Assembly (NCBI RefSeq): GCF_963678635.1
Contig: NC_087069.1
Coordinates: 6,185,472 to 6,249,471, forward strand
Source of the DNA: Symsagittifera roscoffensis
Taxonomy: Eukaryota; Xenacoelomorpha; Acoela; Convolutidae
DNA length: 64,000 nt
Direction of reading: 5' to 3'
Position 1 is the stretch's first letter; every line of letters starts with the position of its first letter. Shown piece after piece: positions 44,484-55,653 of this stretch. Under the pieces are notes generated by a model. The model had not been told where the DNA came from. It searched no databases and was given only the letters and a program-made list of their open reading frames with translations. The translations under genes and the position numbers were made by a program.

Positions 44484-44672
44484 ATCCTTATACAAGCTAC
44501 CTGAGCATGCGGAACACCCGAAGGAGATTTTCCCTGACTATGACAGCCTCTCGCCTGCCACTCAACGGGAGGAGCGGTTCAAAAAATACAACCCCTACTT
44601 CAAAAACGACTTCAAAATCCCGTCTTTGAAGAGACGTCTATCGTTCCCGTCTGACTCAACAAATGGAGGGAA
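44484..44672 (+). CDS. Candidate host exon (PDYDSLSPATQREERFKKY)
   Basis: The exon starts after ACTATGTTTTAG and ends before GTATAATA. It is 189 bp, phase 2 at both ends, and fully open for 62 codons that include LYKLPEHAEHPKEIFPDYD and NDFKIPSLKRRLSF. Its GC content is clearly above its flanks. It was hidden because it lacks an ATG in frame. Phase and strand allow splicing from the polyQ exon at 32209. The next join is unsettled, since the following exon (45717) needs phase 1. Charged, Pro-containing sequence suggests a disordered regulatory protein. Confidence 0.55.
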
Positions 44673-45544
44673 GTATAATACTTTTCGCTTTTATCTGTAT
44701 CACAACTTTCATCACTTTTTTTCAATGCCTTCCGAAAAATCTGTTCATTTTCTCGATAAATCAAACCTTTTTTAGGAAGGTCTTTTTATTACAACTGCAC
44801 CGTTTTTATGGAAAAAGTGACCTATGAATCAAGACTGAACGATGAAAACACAGAAAGGGTACAAAAAAGATTAAGAAGGTCACCATGAAAGAAAAAGGAA
44901 AATGAAGCATTGATAGCCGGTTGCTGTGAAAGTAGCACAAAACGTTCCGACCACATTGATGGAAAAAAAAGAATTTTTTAGTTATTGGCGTTTTTAGTGC
45001 GTGCTGTGATTAGCAAATTATACCAAAAAAATGAGTAAATAATGAGGTCAAACTGTGCACTAGATAAGCGCACAATTTTTTGTATATAGGTCTCTGGAAT
45101 CCAGAAACAAGTCATGAAATATGTTAAACATTTGTCGGAACAATCAAACAAAACGAAGGAACAGTACTTATTAAGAGTAATGAACGTAGTGAAGACTCTT
45201 ATATAGGTTTATAGCTGACTTTTTTGTTTTTCTTAGGAAAAAGTCGTAAAATGTGCATAAAAGTCTCAAATAACTACAGATGTGCCTTCATACATATTGA
45301 TGCATTTATGAATGTACTTAGGTATGTATGCACTCTTTGAGTTCAATTGAAACTCATTTGCTGAAAGTGACGTAAGCACCATTCTCCAAATATGTTTTCT
45401 CAAGTTATTTTAATGTGCCAATCATGTTTTGTTCTAAAAAATCCAAGAGCTTAAAGGGCATCTATTTGTTTATTTGAAATTCAAAAGTTGAGATTTTTTC
45501 AACAAAGTCGAGGATTTTTTAATTTCACTTTCGTTCATTATTTT
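44673..45544. other. Intron-like DNA with one interspersed repeat piece
   Basis: GATAGCCGGTTGCTGTGAAAG with the following TAGCACAAAACGTTCCGACCAC (44920-44960) recurs at 57366-57405 and 60408-60445. There is no gene. Confidence 0.5.
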
Positions 45545-45716
45545 TTTCCAAACTTGTATTTGCTTTTTTTTTACTATGACGACTATTCTTTAATAAGTTG
45601 ATAAGATTTTCAGTTTTTTTTTACTGCAGCATCTTTTTACAAATCAAAGCAAGTTACTGTTTGTCCTGCAAATGCTAAATCAAAAAAAACTTATTGTCAC
45701 AAACTGGCACTTACAG

Positions 45717-45884
45717 GTTCAGGGGCTGAGACGGCTGCCCATCCTGTCCCTGTTTCTCCCCCAACTGACCCGAGACTCAGACCACGCTCAGAAGGAGGAG
45801 CGTTGCAGGGACTCTCAGGGGCTGTATATCAGCCAACCGGAAGCCCCCCTACACAATCAAATACAGGAAAGAAGCTCTTTTCCA
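45717..45884 (+). CDS. Exon A, unit 1 (DPRLR motif)
   Basis: It follows CTGGCACTTACAG and starts in phase 1. It encodes GAETAAHPVPVSPP, then TDPRLRPRSEGGALQGLSG. A donor is possible at CCA|GTTACT (phase 1), the phase needed for exon B. If not spliced, the frame runs to a stop near 45926. Exon C of a preceding unit would join it in phase. Confidence 0.55.
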
Positions 45885-46321
45885 GTTACTTGGTCCCCAT
45901 GTCCAACAAACTTTTTTTCATTAATTGAAAATTTTGAACACATAACCATTAATACTTTTCGATGAACTTTGAAAACTAGGAAACATTTTAAACCAATTTG
46001 CCTGATTACGGCCCATACATTGCGATTGAAAAAGAAAAATGGGATTAAAAAAAATCAGTCAGAAAACATAACAATTGGATTCTGATTGCAAATTTTCTTC
46101 ACTTCGAATAAAAACAAATTCGGGGTTCTTCACGATTTCTCGAAAGTTTTCGCTGACTGTTCTTAGTTCTATTATCTAATCTTATTCATTTTTTTCAGAT
46201 CAAATTTTTTATACTGGCGAGGAGCGTTCGTTTCGTTGACACCTAATTTCTGGTTAACTAGTGAATTTAGTGGGAATTATTACCTTACGTGGATAATGTA
46301 AAAGAGCAAGTCAAAACATAG

Positions 46322-46448
46322 GTTTTGGTGAAATTGATGATGACCTTGGGTTTGATGACGAGCTCTTCGCACAACTGAACAACTCAATCACTCACGCACC
46401 TGCTAAACAAAGACAGTACAGCCCTAGTATGCAGCAGATTAACATGAG
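46322..46448 (+). CDS. Exon B, unit 1 (acidic)
   Basis: It starts after AAAACATAG and ends at AACATGAG|GTTGG. It is 127 bp, phase 1 in and phase 2 out. It encodes FGEIDDDLGFDDELFAQLN and a Gln/Ser end. The acceptor has little pyrimidine tract, so the start is less certain than the end. Confidence 0.5.
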
Positions 46449-46632
46449 GTTGGAACGACTAAAAAAAGATTGTTTTGGCGTTTAAAAGACAGTTTGGTCA
46501 TTCGCAAATTTTTAATATGAAAAATGAGGTATTTTAATTGAAACAAAAAATATGCTGGGTTTTTTTAATGCAAAAATGAATTTAAATTTAGACTTCGTAA
46601 ATGCAATCAGAAAATAGTTGGTTCTATCTCAG

Positions 46633-46721
46633 ATCGTCACCTAACCAACAAGGCACAGCAATCAGATCAAACTTGCCATCGACCAGTCATAGTCAGACAA
46701 CTTTTCCACATCCACCGAGAG
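46633..46721 (+). CDS. Exon C, unit 1 (Ser/Thr/Pro-rich)
   Basis: The acceptor is TTCTATCTCAG and the donor CCGAGAG|GTCAGAC. It is 89 bp, phase 2 in and phase 1 out, so it accepts exon B and feeds exon A of the next unit. It encodes SSPNQQGTAIRSNLPSTSHS and an Arg/Gly end. Confidence 0.6.
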
Positions 46722-47278
46722 GTCAGACTTTTTTAAGTCCAGTGGGACGAAAGATACTTTTCCCTTTTCACACGACCAAAATCTTAATTTGTCATTTTTC
46801 ACTAAGCAGACATTTCCGGCGGTATAAAACTAAATTTCATAAGAATGAGATTGTTTGGAAATGATAATTTTGTTCCTTTTCTACTCATTCGCCCGCTCTC
46901 AGCGTAGTAGAAATTGCCAAAATAAATACGGTCAATATAGTGTTTTGTGATAGCTCGAAAACTCACTTTATGTGGTCGATGTAAAAAAACATCAGTTACA
47001 ATTTTTAAGTAGCTGAGGAGACGCTTGAAAGCAGACGTGCAAGTCTAATAGCATTCATCGAATTTTTTTTTGATCAAAATTTAGCGTTATTTAATTTAAA
47101 TTATAATAATTCTAGGTTGAATTGGGAAGTTTATTGTGATGACAAATATTCAAAAAACTGATATGATTTTTTAAATTTTAAATGGCGACAGTATCAGCTT
47201 GAAATTCACATAAGGTACAGTTTGGCCCCCTAATGTTAGATTAAAAATTATTATAATACCACAAACTGACACTTACAG

Positions 47279-47448
47279 GTTCGGGGGCTGAGACGGCTGG
47301 CCATCCTGTACCTGTTTCGCCCCCAAAAGACCTGAGACTCAGACCACGCTCAGAGGGGGGAGCGCTGCAGGGACTCTCAGGGGCTGTATATCAACCAACC
47401 GGGAACCCCCCGTCAGAAGCAAATACAGGAAAAATAGCACTTTTTCAC
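47279..47448 (+). CDS. Exon A, unit 2
   Basis: It follows CTGACACTTACAG. DPRLR has become DLRLR. The aligned donor is TTTTTCAC|GTATTT, in phase 0 because of a 2-base length difference, so this copy may no longer splice in frame to exon B. Confidence 0.5.
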
Positions 47449-47775
47449 GTATTTGTTGCCCCATGTCCAAAAAAAGTTTTTTATTATCTTTTGGATGTTC
47501 GCAAATATTGAATGAAAGAATACACATTGAATTTTCCGATGAAATTTGAAAATGAGTTTGAAAATAATTGAAATCAAGTTGTCAGATTACAGCCCGCATT
47601 TTGCTTTTGAAATTTGATTTCTTTGATCTTTCAATCAAATTTTATTAATCACTGTTTTCAACTTGATTACTTTTATACCGGCATAGTATCTTTTTGTTGA
47701 CAAGACAATTTCTGGTGAAGTTAGACGGCATAATTGGGTTACATGGAAAGTGTAAAAGAGCATGTCAATGCATAG

Positions 47776-47902
47776 GATTTGGTGAAATTGATGATGACCT
47801 TGGGTTTGATGACGACTTCTTCGCACAACTGAAGGACTCAATCACTCACGCACCTGCCAGACAAAAACAGTACAGCCCTAGTATGATGCAGACTTACATG
47901 AG
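47776..47902 (+). CDS. Exon B, unit 2
   Basis: It is 127 bp like its siblings, from GCATAG| to TTACATGAG|GTCAGA. The acidic core IDDDLGFDDDFFAQLK is kept. Phases are 1 in and 2 out. Confidence 0.55.
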
Positions 47903-48092
47903 GTCAGAACCACTGAAAAAAATGATTGCTTTGGCATTTAGAAGACAGTTTGATCATTCGCAAAAATTTTAAATGAAAAATGACATATTTTAAATGAAAC
48001 AAAAAATATGATGCAATTTTTTTTAAAAGCAAAAACTGAAATTAAAATTAGATTTTGTAAATGCGATCAGAAAATAATTGGTTCTATCTCAG

Positions 48093-48181
48093 ATCGTCAC
48101 CTAACCAACAAGGCACAGCGATCTCATCAAACGTGCCATCGACCAGCTGTAGCCAGACAATTTCTCCATATCTACCGAGAG
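48093..48181 (+). CDS. Exon C, unit 2
   Basis: It is 89 bp, after TTCTATCTCAG and before GTCAGACTC. It encodes SSPNQQGTAISSNVPSTSCS. Phases are 2 in and 1 out. Confidence 0.6.
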
Positions 48182-48740
48182 GTCAGACTCTTTAAAGTCC
48201 AGTAGAAAGAAAGATATTTTTTCCTTTTCACACATCACCAAAACTTTAATTTGTCATTTTTCATTAAGCAGACATTTCCCGCGGTATAAAACTAAATTTC
48301 ATAAGAATTTAGATTGCTTGAATATGATAGTTTTGTTTCTTTTATACTCATTCACCCGCTCTCAGCGTAGCTGATTTTGCCAAAATAAAAACGGCCAATA
48401 TAGTGTTTTGGACTAGCTCGGAAACTCAATTTATGTGGTTCATCTAAAAAAACGTCAGTTACAATTTTTAATAGTTGGGACGCTTGAAAGCACAACTTCA
48501 AGTCCTCTAGCGTTCATCGAATCTATTTTTAGTCACAATTTTAGCGTTATTTAGTTCAAATTACATTAAATCTAGATTAGATTGGGAACAATTTACTATG
48601 ATAACTATTATTTATTAAATTGATACGATTTATAATTTTTTAATTGGGCACGGTATCTGTTTGCAATTCACATAAGGTACAGCTTGCCCCCCTAATGTTA
48701 GATTAAAAATTAATTTATTATCTCAACTTGACATTTACAG

Positions 48741-48909
48741 GTTCGGGGGCTGAGACGGCTGCCCATCCTGTCCCTGTTTCTCCCCCAAATGACCCGAGAC
48801 TCAGACCACGCCCTGAAGGGGGAGCATTGCAGGGACTCTCAGGGGCTGTATATCGACCAACCGGAAACCCCCCTACCCAATCAAATACAGGAAAGAAGCT
48901 CTTTTCCAC
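48741..48909 (+). CDS. Exon A, unit 3
   Basis: It follows TTGACATTTACAG and has NDPRLRPRPEGGALQGLSG. At the place of the sibling donors the GT is lost (CCACTTTC), so its 3' end is uncertain; the frame is open to 48961. Confidence 0.5.
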
Positions 48910-49336
48910 TTTCTTGTTGTCCCATGTCCAAAAAATGTTTTTGTTTTTTTTTGGATGTTAGGAAGTATTGAATGAAACCATACACATGGCTTTTTTGATG
49001 AAATTTCAAAAGGAGCAGGAAAATATTTGAAACCAAATTGCCCGATTACGGCCCATACTTTGCGTTCAAAAATGAAAAATGGGATAAAAAATTTTCAGTC
49101 AGAAATATTAGGTTTGGATTCAGATTTCAAATTAGATTCGAGTTTGGAATAAACGGTTCTTCACAATTTGTTGAACGTTTTTGTTGGTCTTCTAATCTAA
49201 TTTTCTTATTCACTGTTTTCAACTTGATTACTTTTATACCGGCATAGTAACTTTTCGCTGACAAGACGATTTCTGGTGAAGTTAGAGGGCAAAATTGAGT
49301 TACATGGAAAGTGTAAAAGAGCATGTCAATGCATAG

Positions 49337-49462
49337 GACTTGGTGAAATTGATGATGACCTTGGGTTTGATGACGACTTCTTCGCCCAACTGAAGGACTC
49401 AATCACTCACGCACCTGCCAGACAAACACAGTACGCTCCTAGTATGCTGCAGACTTACACGA

Positions 49463-49463
<1 letters not shown>
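49337..49463 (+). CDS. Exon B, unit 3
   Basis: It is 127 bp, ending at ACACGAG|GTAATAAT, where the donor runs straight into the AAT microsatellite. The core IDDDLGFDDDFFAQLK is kept. The phase-2 end fits exon D at 50644. Confidence 0.55.
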
Positions 49464-49507
<44 letters not shown>

Positions 49508-49508
49508 C

Positions 49509-49552
<44 letters not shown>

Positions 49553-49580
49553 CATAATAATAATAATCATAATAATAATA
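49464..49580. repeat. AAT microsatellite at an exon donor
   Basis: About 38 AAT units with occasional CAT changes begin inside the donor site of exon B, unit 3. Repeat-length change could therefore affect the donor context. Confidence 0.9.
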
Positions 49581-50227
49581 AAATTGTTTCCAAACAACAT
49601 CTAGTTACAGAGTTATTTATAAAAGTTTACGCACCAATTGATAAAAAAGATTGTGTTGCTTTTGTAGAAGAAGAGCGATGTTAAAAGGGTCACTAAATTG
49701 CATTCCCTTTTAGACGATGTTTTTTTTCACCCGTTCTCGAGTTTGACTTGATATTGAAATTCGACCATTTAGTTTCACATTGATCTTCTGCAAAATGAGT
49801 GCCAATTTGTTGTCACTGAAGATAAGTTTGTGTTTTTAACGGCTGGTTCAAATGGTAGAGCAAATGCGTGGTTTCTGGCGGTCTAGTTGTCAGCCAGAAA
49901 AGAAGCCGTCTTGCTCTACCCCATGCCAAAATCTGATTAGATTGGAATCACCGTCTCAAATTAAACATAAGTGACCTGCTAACACCGGTCGTTTTGTGTA
50001 TCTGTTAATCAATCTACTAGTATTTGAGCAAGTCGTTGCAGCTCCTGCTTTTTTACTCTTGATAGTTCTTTTTTTCTTAATTGACAAGATGGCCATTCGC
50101 AAAAATTTTATATGAAAAAGGAGGTATTTTTATTGAAACAAAAACTATGATTTGACTTTTTTTAATGCAAAAATTTAATTTCAATCTAGACTTTGTAATT
50201 GCGATCATTTTGTATTTACAATCTCAG
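49581..50227. other. Extra intron DNA in unit 3
   Basis: Most of this stretch (to about 50090) has no counterpart between exons B and C of units 1 and 2. I see no gene in it. Confidence 0.45.
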
Positions 50228-50316
50228 ATCGTCACCTAACCAACAAGAAACAGCGATCACATCAAACTTGCCATCGACCAGTTATAGCCAGACAACTCTT
50301 CCATATCAACAGAGAG
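50228..50316 (+). CDS. Exon C, unit 3
   Basis: It is 89 bp, after ACAATCTCAG and before GTCAGGTTC. It encodes SSPNQQETAITSNLPSTSYS. Its phase-1 end does not fit exon D, which needs phase 2. Confidence 0.5.
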
Positions 50317-50643
50317 GTCAGGTTCTTTCAAGTCCAGTGGGAAGAAAGATACTTTTTCCTTTCTACAAATCACTAAACTCTTAATATATCATTTTTCATT
50401 AACCAGAAAATTCCAGTTGTATAAAATTGAAGTTCATAAAAATGAGATTATTTGACTTTTTTTAAAATGATACTTTGGTTTCTTTTTAAATCATTCACCC
50501 GCACTCAGCGTAGAGTTTGTCTCAATTCGGTCTATTGTATTTTGTGTTAGCTATCTAAAAAAGAAAGTCGAGAATTCTTTCCAAATTTTTAAAATGCTAC
50601 CGCCTTGAGAAAACCCCAGATCAATACCAGATTTTTTCCTCAG

Positions 50644-51291
50644 GAGAACACTAGAAAATCTTCACATTAAAAGTAAAAGGAAAAAACGTCTGAAAAAAAT
50701 TAAGGAACTGCACAAAATGAGACTGGAACTGAATCGCAAGGACATCACTCACAACATCTGCCTGATAACGAACGTCACGAAAAATCATTGAAAAATATGT
50801 CAATAACTGAATTCATGGCAATGGCCGATATAATGCGCAGACCTACTCAGCAAAGTTCAAGTTCAAATCAACAACCACAAAGGCTAAACCTATTAGGACT
50901 TCCTTTTCCACCTCCGCCAAATTTGAGTGCAATGCCTGCTTACGATTTGGAAGCAGAATGGGCTAAACTAATAGATGACGGTATTGAGACACCCCCCGCA
51001 TTTGAACCCAAAGAGGCATTGGCTAATTTGCTGGACGTAGATATAGACCCAGTTGAACCCAGACAGGACGTGATAGATGCACTTCACCAATCTACTCCTT
51101 TAGCAACAAATCCAGGGTCTGGGGGGAATCTCCAGCAGAACAGACCAGCCGGGTATCAGTTCCAGGCCCCTTCTCCAATTTTGCCCGACTTCGACCCAAA
51201 TGCAACACCGCAGGAGGACTTCACGATGAATTATAACGTCACTCCACTAGTAAATAATAAAAATTTGTTTGTTCCGACCACGGATTTGTAA
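50644..51291 (+). CDS. Probable terminal exon D, with a frame break
   Basis: The acceptor TTTTTTCCTCAG precedes 50644. In phase 2 the frame reads RTLENLHIKSKRKKRLKKI, a strongly basic helix, up to TGA at about 50788. From about 50701 a second frame takes over, with ATG at 50797 (MSITEFMAMADIMRRPTQQ), a Pro-rich part (LGLPFPPPPNLSAMP), an acidic part (LANLLDVDIDPVEPRQ) and the end VPTTDL-TAA at 51289. The basic part and the long part overlap in different frames, so there is a one-base shift, a short intron or an assembly error. If the gene uses the inner ATG, 165 codons remain. No family is recognised. Confidence 0.55.
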
Positions 51292-52860
51292 TGAAATTTG
51301 CCTGCGGTTGTTGAACTTTTTTTTGTTTATTTTACTTTTTCCTGCAAAGTTCCTTCTAAATCCTGTCAGATCTAAGATATTGGGTTCAATCTAATGAATG
51401 GGTTATGGCAATCTCCTTTGCTTAAAAGGCTACCAGCAAATTTTTTACACAAAAAATTAAGGTTCTCACAAAAGGAAATTTTTGATTTTTTGACCGTTTT
51501 TTATAACTTTTCTCAAAAACTACGCTCCCAAATGTAGGATTTAAAGTTCATTGAGAGAAAGGGTTGTGTGAATCCTCCCGTCGTAAACCAGCTTGCCCAG
51601 ATATTTGAAAAAAATATATCTCGCGAAAAAGTCATATTTTTTTGATATTTTGACCGTTTTTTGACTTTGTTCAAAAACCACACTGCCAAATCTAGAGGCT
51701 TTAATCAAAATAATAATTTGCTTAATGACTCCCTGCTGCATCGTATGCATTTCCTTGAAATTGAAAAAAGTTATTGTCTGCGAAAACGTCAAATCAGATT
51801 TTCAAGGAAATTTTATTGGAAATTTATTGGAAATTTTCAAGTTGTTTTTTGGATTTGTTCACCATGCAAAATTTCATAGCTTTTTGAAAAGTTTGAGATT
51901 TTTATTATAATTGAACTCAAATGTTGGCGGGGGTGGGTGGGTTCGGAAAAAATCAGAAGCTTGATTATGTCTCATCTCCTTGCTTACAGGCGCCAACTCA
52001 AAATGTGACTAGCTACGAGCACTTTTTACCCACTTACCATGACACGCAATACAATGTTGACTTCATTCCACTGTGATTCGGACATTCAGTTACAAGACAA
52101 CAGCTGTATATATAGAAAAAGGGGCTAATAATGATTGAGTATGGGCGCATTTTCAATTCATGAAAAAATTGTCAGTTTTTGTTTCGATGGAAACATTAAC
52201 CAATACGCAACCAAGTAAAAGGAATATATCTTTTTTTAGTGAAATCTTCTTAAAAAATTCTGAATAGACGCTAAATGCTGTAGCTAATAGGTCTGTCTAG
52301 CTTTTTTCCAAATTAATTTTTTTGCTCAAAAACCAAATAGACACCTGTATTCCAGGCAGTCAATGTCTCCATATTTGACAAAACAGCTAGAAAAACAGGT
52401 CTCAAAAATTATTTGAATGTACTAACTCTATGTGACATATTTTGCGACGAGTAGAGAACATTAGCTCGACAAATTTTACATTTCGACTCTTTCAAAAACA
52501 CTTATTTATTTAAAGTTTTTTCGAGTTGCAAGTCTGTTTAAAAAACATCCAATTAGTCAGCCACAGCAGCCACAAAAACATTCTCATTAGGATCAAATCC
52601 TTACCTTCACAATATGTCTACAGTCAACTGCCACAACACGTGAAATCTTCCTAAAATATAATTGATTTCGTTGAATCATTGTCATTCTCACAAAAAATGA
52701 CTATTTGCTGAAATAGGGTTACGTAGCAGTATTTTGACAACCGCGTATTCATACTCGTCGGTAAGCAGATAAAAACTATATTAACCTATCAGAATCGAGA
52801 CAAGGAACAAATTGACAACACAGAGCCGAAGTTGCACTTCGCATGCACAATCAAAAATAT
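51292..52860. other. Downstream noncoding DNA
   Basis: The phrase TTTTTGACCGTTTTTT with about 80 following bases (51485-51570) recurs in diverged form at 51647-51725. A polyguanine/TGGGTGGG patch lies at 51927-51940. No gene is supported. Confidence 0.4.
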
Positions 52861-52864
52861 GACC

Positions 52865-53245
52865 GACAACGCTACTGGGAAAAATTGAATGAGTTAAACT
52901 TGAAGTCTATAAAATTTCTTAAGTGGCACACGTCAATTAGGTGTCTATATAATGGAAAGTAAACGCCAGCCAATTATGACGCATTAGCAGTACTAGTCAA
53001 TTTGAAAAGATATTTACCAACTAACATGCCTCAATTTATAGAGCGAACGCATTTTAACCAGTTTACGAAAAAGTTCATTAAAAACATGCGACCGTACTGA
53101 GATTCGAATCCTCTGATTTTGCTGCTGGTCTCCTTCCCTACCTCTACGCTACAGAACTATAACACCTTGAAGCTAAAGTGCTATTTGTAATACAATAACT
53201 TGTGTTAATATCCTTAGCATTTGCTGTACTTAATCGCTGGTTATT
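52865..53245 (-). repeat. tRNA-derived SINE, copy 1
   Basis: Read on the minus strand, an A-box-like TGTAGCGTAGAGGTAGGG is followed by a B box (GATTCGAATC, 53101-53110) and a ~240-bp body. It aligns with 57975-58365 at about 80%. On the plus strand the pair share AATTTCTTAAGTG and TGACGCATTAGCAGTAC. Confidence 0.7.
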
Positions 53246-53429
53246 GATCTTATGCATATACTGTAACAAAAGAGCACTTTCAAAAAGAGCAACAAAAGAG
53301 CACTTTCAAAGAGCACTAATATTTGCGACTTAGGTTGGAAAAAAGTGAGTTCGTAATAACACACAAGCTTTGCTTGTGTAAAAACATAGAAAACGCCATG
53401 AGTGCGGAATATAAAAGGCTGAGCGGTCA

Positions 53430-54810
53430 ATTATGGAGGCAAAACTTGCCACCCTCTGACACTACCTTGACAGCCTCAACTATATGATTCTTGCGAAAAC
53501 TTTTCATTTAAATTATAGAAAACGTTATAACTCGGATTTTTTAGCATTATTTTTTGAGCATTCAAATTTGGAGGCAAGACTTCCAACCCCTGAGAGTACC
53601 CTTACAAAGCTTCACAAAAAGATTCAGCATTTCAAACTTTGTCAAGTGTTTTAAAGCAAAAGTTTTAAAAATATTGAAAAAAAATTAAAAAAAAAACTTC
53701 AAAACTCGGAAATTTAAAGAATTCAATCGGACATATTTGGAGGCAAGATTTGCAACCCCTGATATTACTTTGACAGAACACCACTATAGGGTTCGGAATC
53801 TCAAATTTTGTCAGATATTTTAAATATAAGAATTTAAAAAAATTCAAACACAGGCAAAGCATAGCTTCGCATCCTTTGAGAAACAAAAATGTATGACTAT
53901 GATTACCATCAAATGTAAAGTCAGATCAAAATTTGAAAAAAATTCAAACACATCATTTTTTGCCAAAAAAGTATATAAATTACAAAAACGGATTGAAGAA
54001 TCCTGTAACAAAATTACCTGCATCATTAGAAAATTTTCAAAGAACATAAAACCGCTAGTTTGAAGCCTAAGCTTTCTGCGGGATCTAAACCGACAGAGTA
54101 GCAGACACGAAAGTACAGTATATTCGAAAATTTTCTGTTTGCGACAAAAACAGCAGGTCCCGGCTGCGACCGAACTTCTGGGATTTGTCGTCTCAAGCAT
54201 GGTTGTGCCCACTTCACTAACCACACAAAATGCAGACCAACAAGTCCGACAAAATTTTTTTGACGCGCAGACACTTTTGCGCTTACAAAAAAAACAAGTC
54301 CTGGCCGGATTCAAACCATTGACTTTTGTCTTCATAGGCAGGGGCGTTACATCTTCGCCACATGCGCGATTCAACATGTCTTTAGATTTAATATAAATCA
54401 AAGGTGCAAAGGATTCTGGTTCAAGTGACTATTCAGGGTTCAATTGCCTATTCAAGTGATTCTGTTAAAGTAATTGTTAACCCAAACAAAAAAGTCGATA
54501 CTCCTGTTTGATAACGCTTGCTAATCGCAAGCGTAAGAAAACTGAGAAGACGTCATATCTCGGGAATTTAAAGGATAGAAGCAGGCATATTTAGAGGCCA
54601 AAATTCCAACTGTTGAGAATACCCTGACAGCACCCGACTATAGGGTTAGGATTTTCATTTTTAAGAAGCTTTTGAAATCAACATTTTTGAAAATTTTTGA
54701 GAAAAATCAGAAATAACGGCATAGTTCGGAAACTTAAAAGATTAGGAAATTCATATTTGTAGGCCAATTTTGCGGCCCTGGGACAACACCGCATCATTAA
54801 GTAACTAAGT
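53430..54810. repeat. Degenerate ~170-bp tandem repeat block
   Basis: At least five imperfect units share ACATATTTGGAGGCAAGA, then CAACCCCTGA, then CACTATAGGGTTCGGA-like phrases (about 53430, 53560, 53725, 54580 and 54755). The array is interrupted between 53840 and 54540 by unrelated DNA that includes a tRNA-like element. Confidence 0.65.
54300..54375 (-). repeat. tRNA-like SINE head
   Basis: On the minus strand TGTGGCGAAGATGTAACGCC and then GGTTTGAATCCGGCC resemble Pol III A and B boxes. CCGGCCAGGACT also occurs near 59272, so a second fragment exists. It is too degenerate to be a tRNA gene. Confidence 0.5.
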
Positions 54811-55402
54811 TCAAGCTTGCTGAAATAATCGCTAGCACTAAAAAACGCCCGTTACATGTGTAGATGAATGAATCCAATCTTTTCATTACACTACACTACA
54901 CTGCACTGCTCTCCTCCCCTCCCATGCTTTGCCGCAGCATTACTATTGGGTCTTTCAAAAAGCCGAGCTTTCATAAACAGAGAATCGAAAAAATTCTTCA
55001 GCATTGCAATATGCGATACAGCTTAAACGTGCAAAAATTCTTTCGTTATGCAAACAAAATTTAAAAAACTCAAATTACTCATTTCGAATGTCGGTTTGCT
55101 TTCTCATCTCGATTCTGATTAGTTAATATAGTATTTGTCTGCTTAATGACAAAGTACAGTGACAAAGTACAGTAAGTACAAAGTAGTAACAGTGAATGTG
55201 AAAGCCAAGTCTAAATCGCACACAGCCAAAACTGCCTATAGTAGAAAAATATAAACGGTTGTCTCAAAAAACATTTATGAAGTTTGGCCAGTCCCAGATA
55301 AATACCGTCAGTCCCTTTACCAACTTTCATTCGCTCAGAATTTGTAATTCGATAAGATAAATAAAGATTACTTGTGATGTCTGTTGAAACTTGATAGAAT
55401 GA

Positions 55403-55630
55403 TTAAAGGTTAATGCGGAAGCACCTGATAAAAAGGGACAATTAGACCCGGTGGAACTACAAGAACTTGCCAAAACTGAAGCCAAAACAAGACTTTTCGG
55501 CCAAAGTACAGCAACTGAGAAAGCTTTGAGAAGTCATTTTCAGTTATGTACAAGAAAAGATGCTGTGTTGTTGAAAAGATTCATTAGAAAAAATAGGGTA
55601 GTAAATATTCTTCATGTTCGGTCTAACTAG
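55403..55630 (+). CDS. Exon-like open stretch, unknown
   Basis: Seventy-five open codons without an initial ATG, bounded by TGA at 55400 and TAG at 55628. The composition is that of a real helical protein (DPVELQELAKTEAKTRLFG, ALRSHFQLCTRKDAVLLKRF) and differs from its AT-rich flanks. No strong acceptor is seen. It could be an exon of the host gene upstream or a decayed one. Confidence 0.4.
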   Translation, partial: LKVNAEAPDKKGQLDPVELQELAKTEAKTRLFGQSTATEKALRSHFQLCTRKDAVLLKRFIRKNRVVNILHVRSN

Positions 55631-55653
55631 TTTGTACTGTAAACAAAGTCCAG

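Larger units (their letters stand above)
45545..50560 (+). repeat. Tandem triplication of a ~1.5-kb exon-bearing unit
   Basis: The units are about 45545-47110, 47111-48570 and 48571-50560. Each carries three candidate exons in the order A, B, C, and intron sequence is also shared (for example CACATAAGGTACAG in units 2 and 3, and ACATTTCC..GCGGTATAAAACTAAATTTCATAAG in units 1 and 2). Unit 3 is longer because it has an AAT microsatellite and extra DNA between exons B and C. Confidence 0.85.

Noticed and set aside
49464-49580. CRISPR-like array
   Set aside because: It is a plain AAT microsatellite without spacers.
53430-53840. Homologous exons
   Set aside because: The repeated phrases are not open in any one frame across units; tandem noncoding repeat is the simpler reading.
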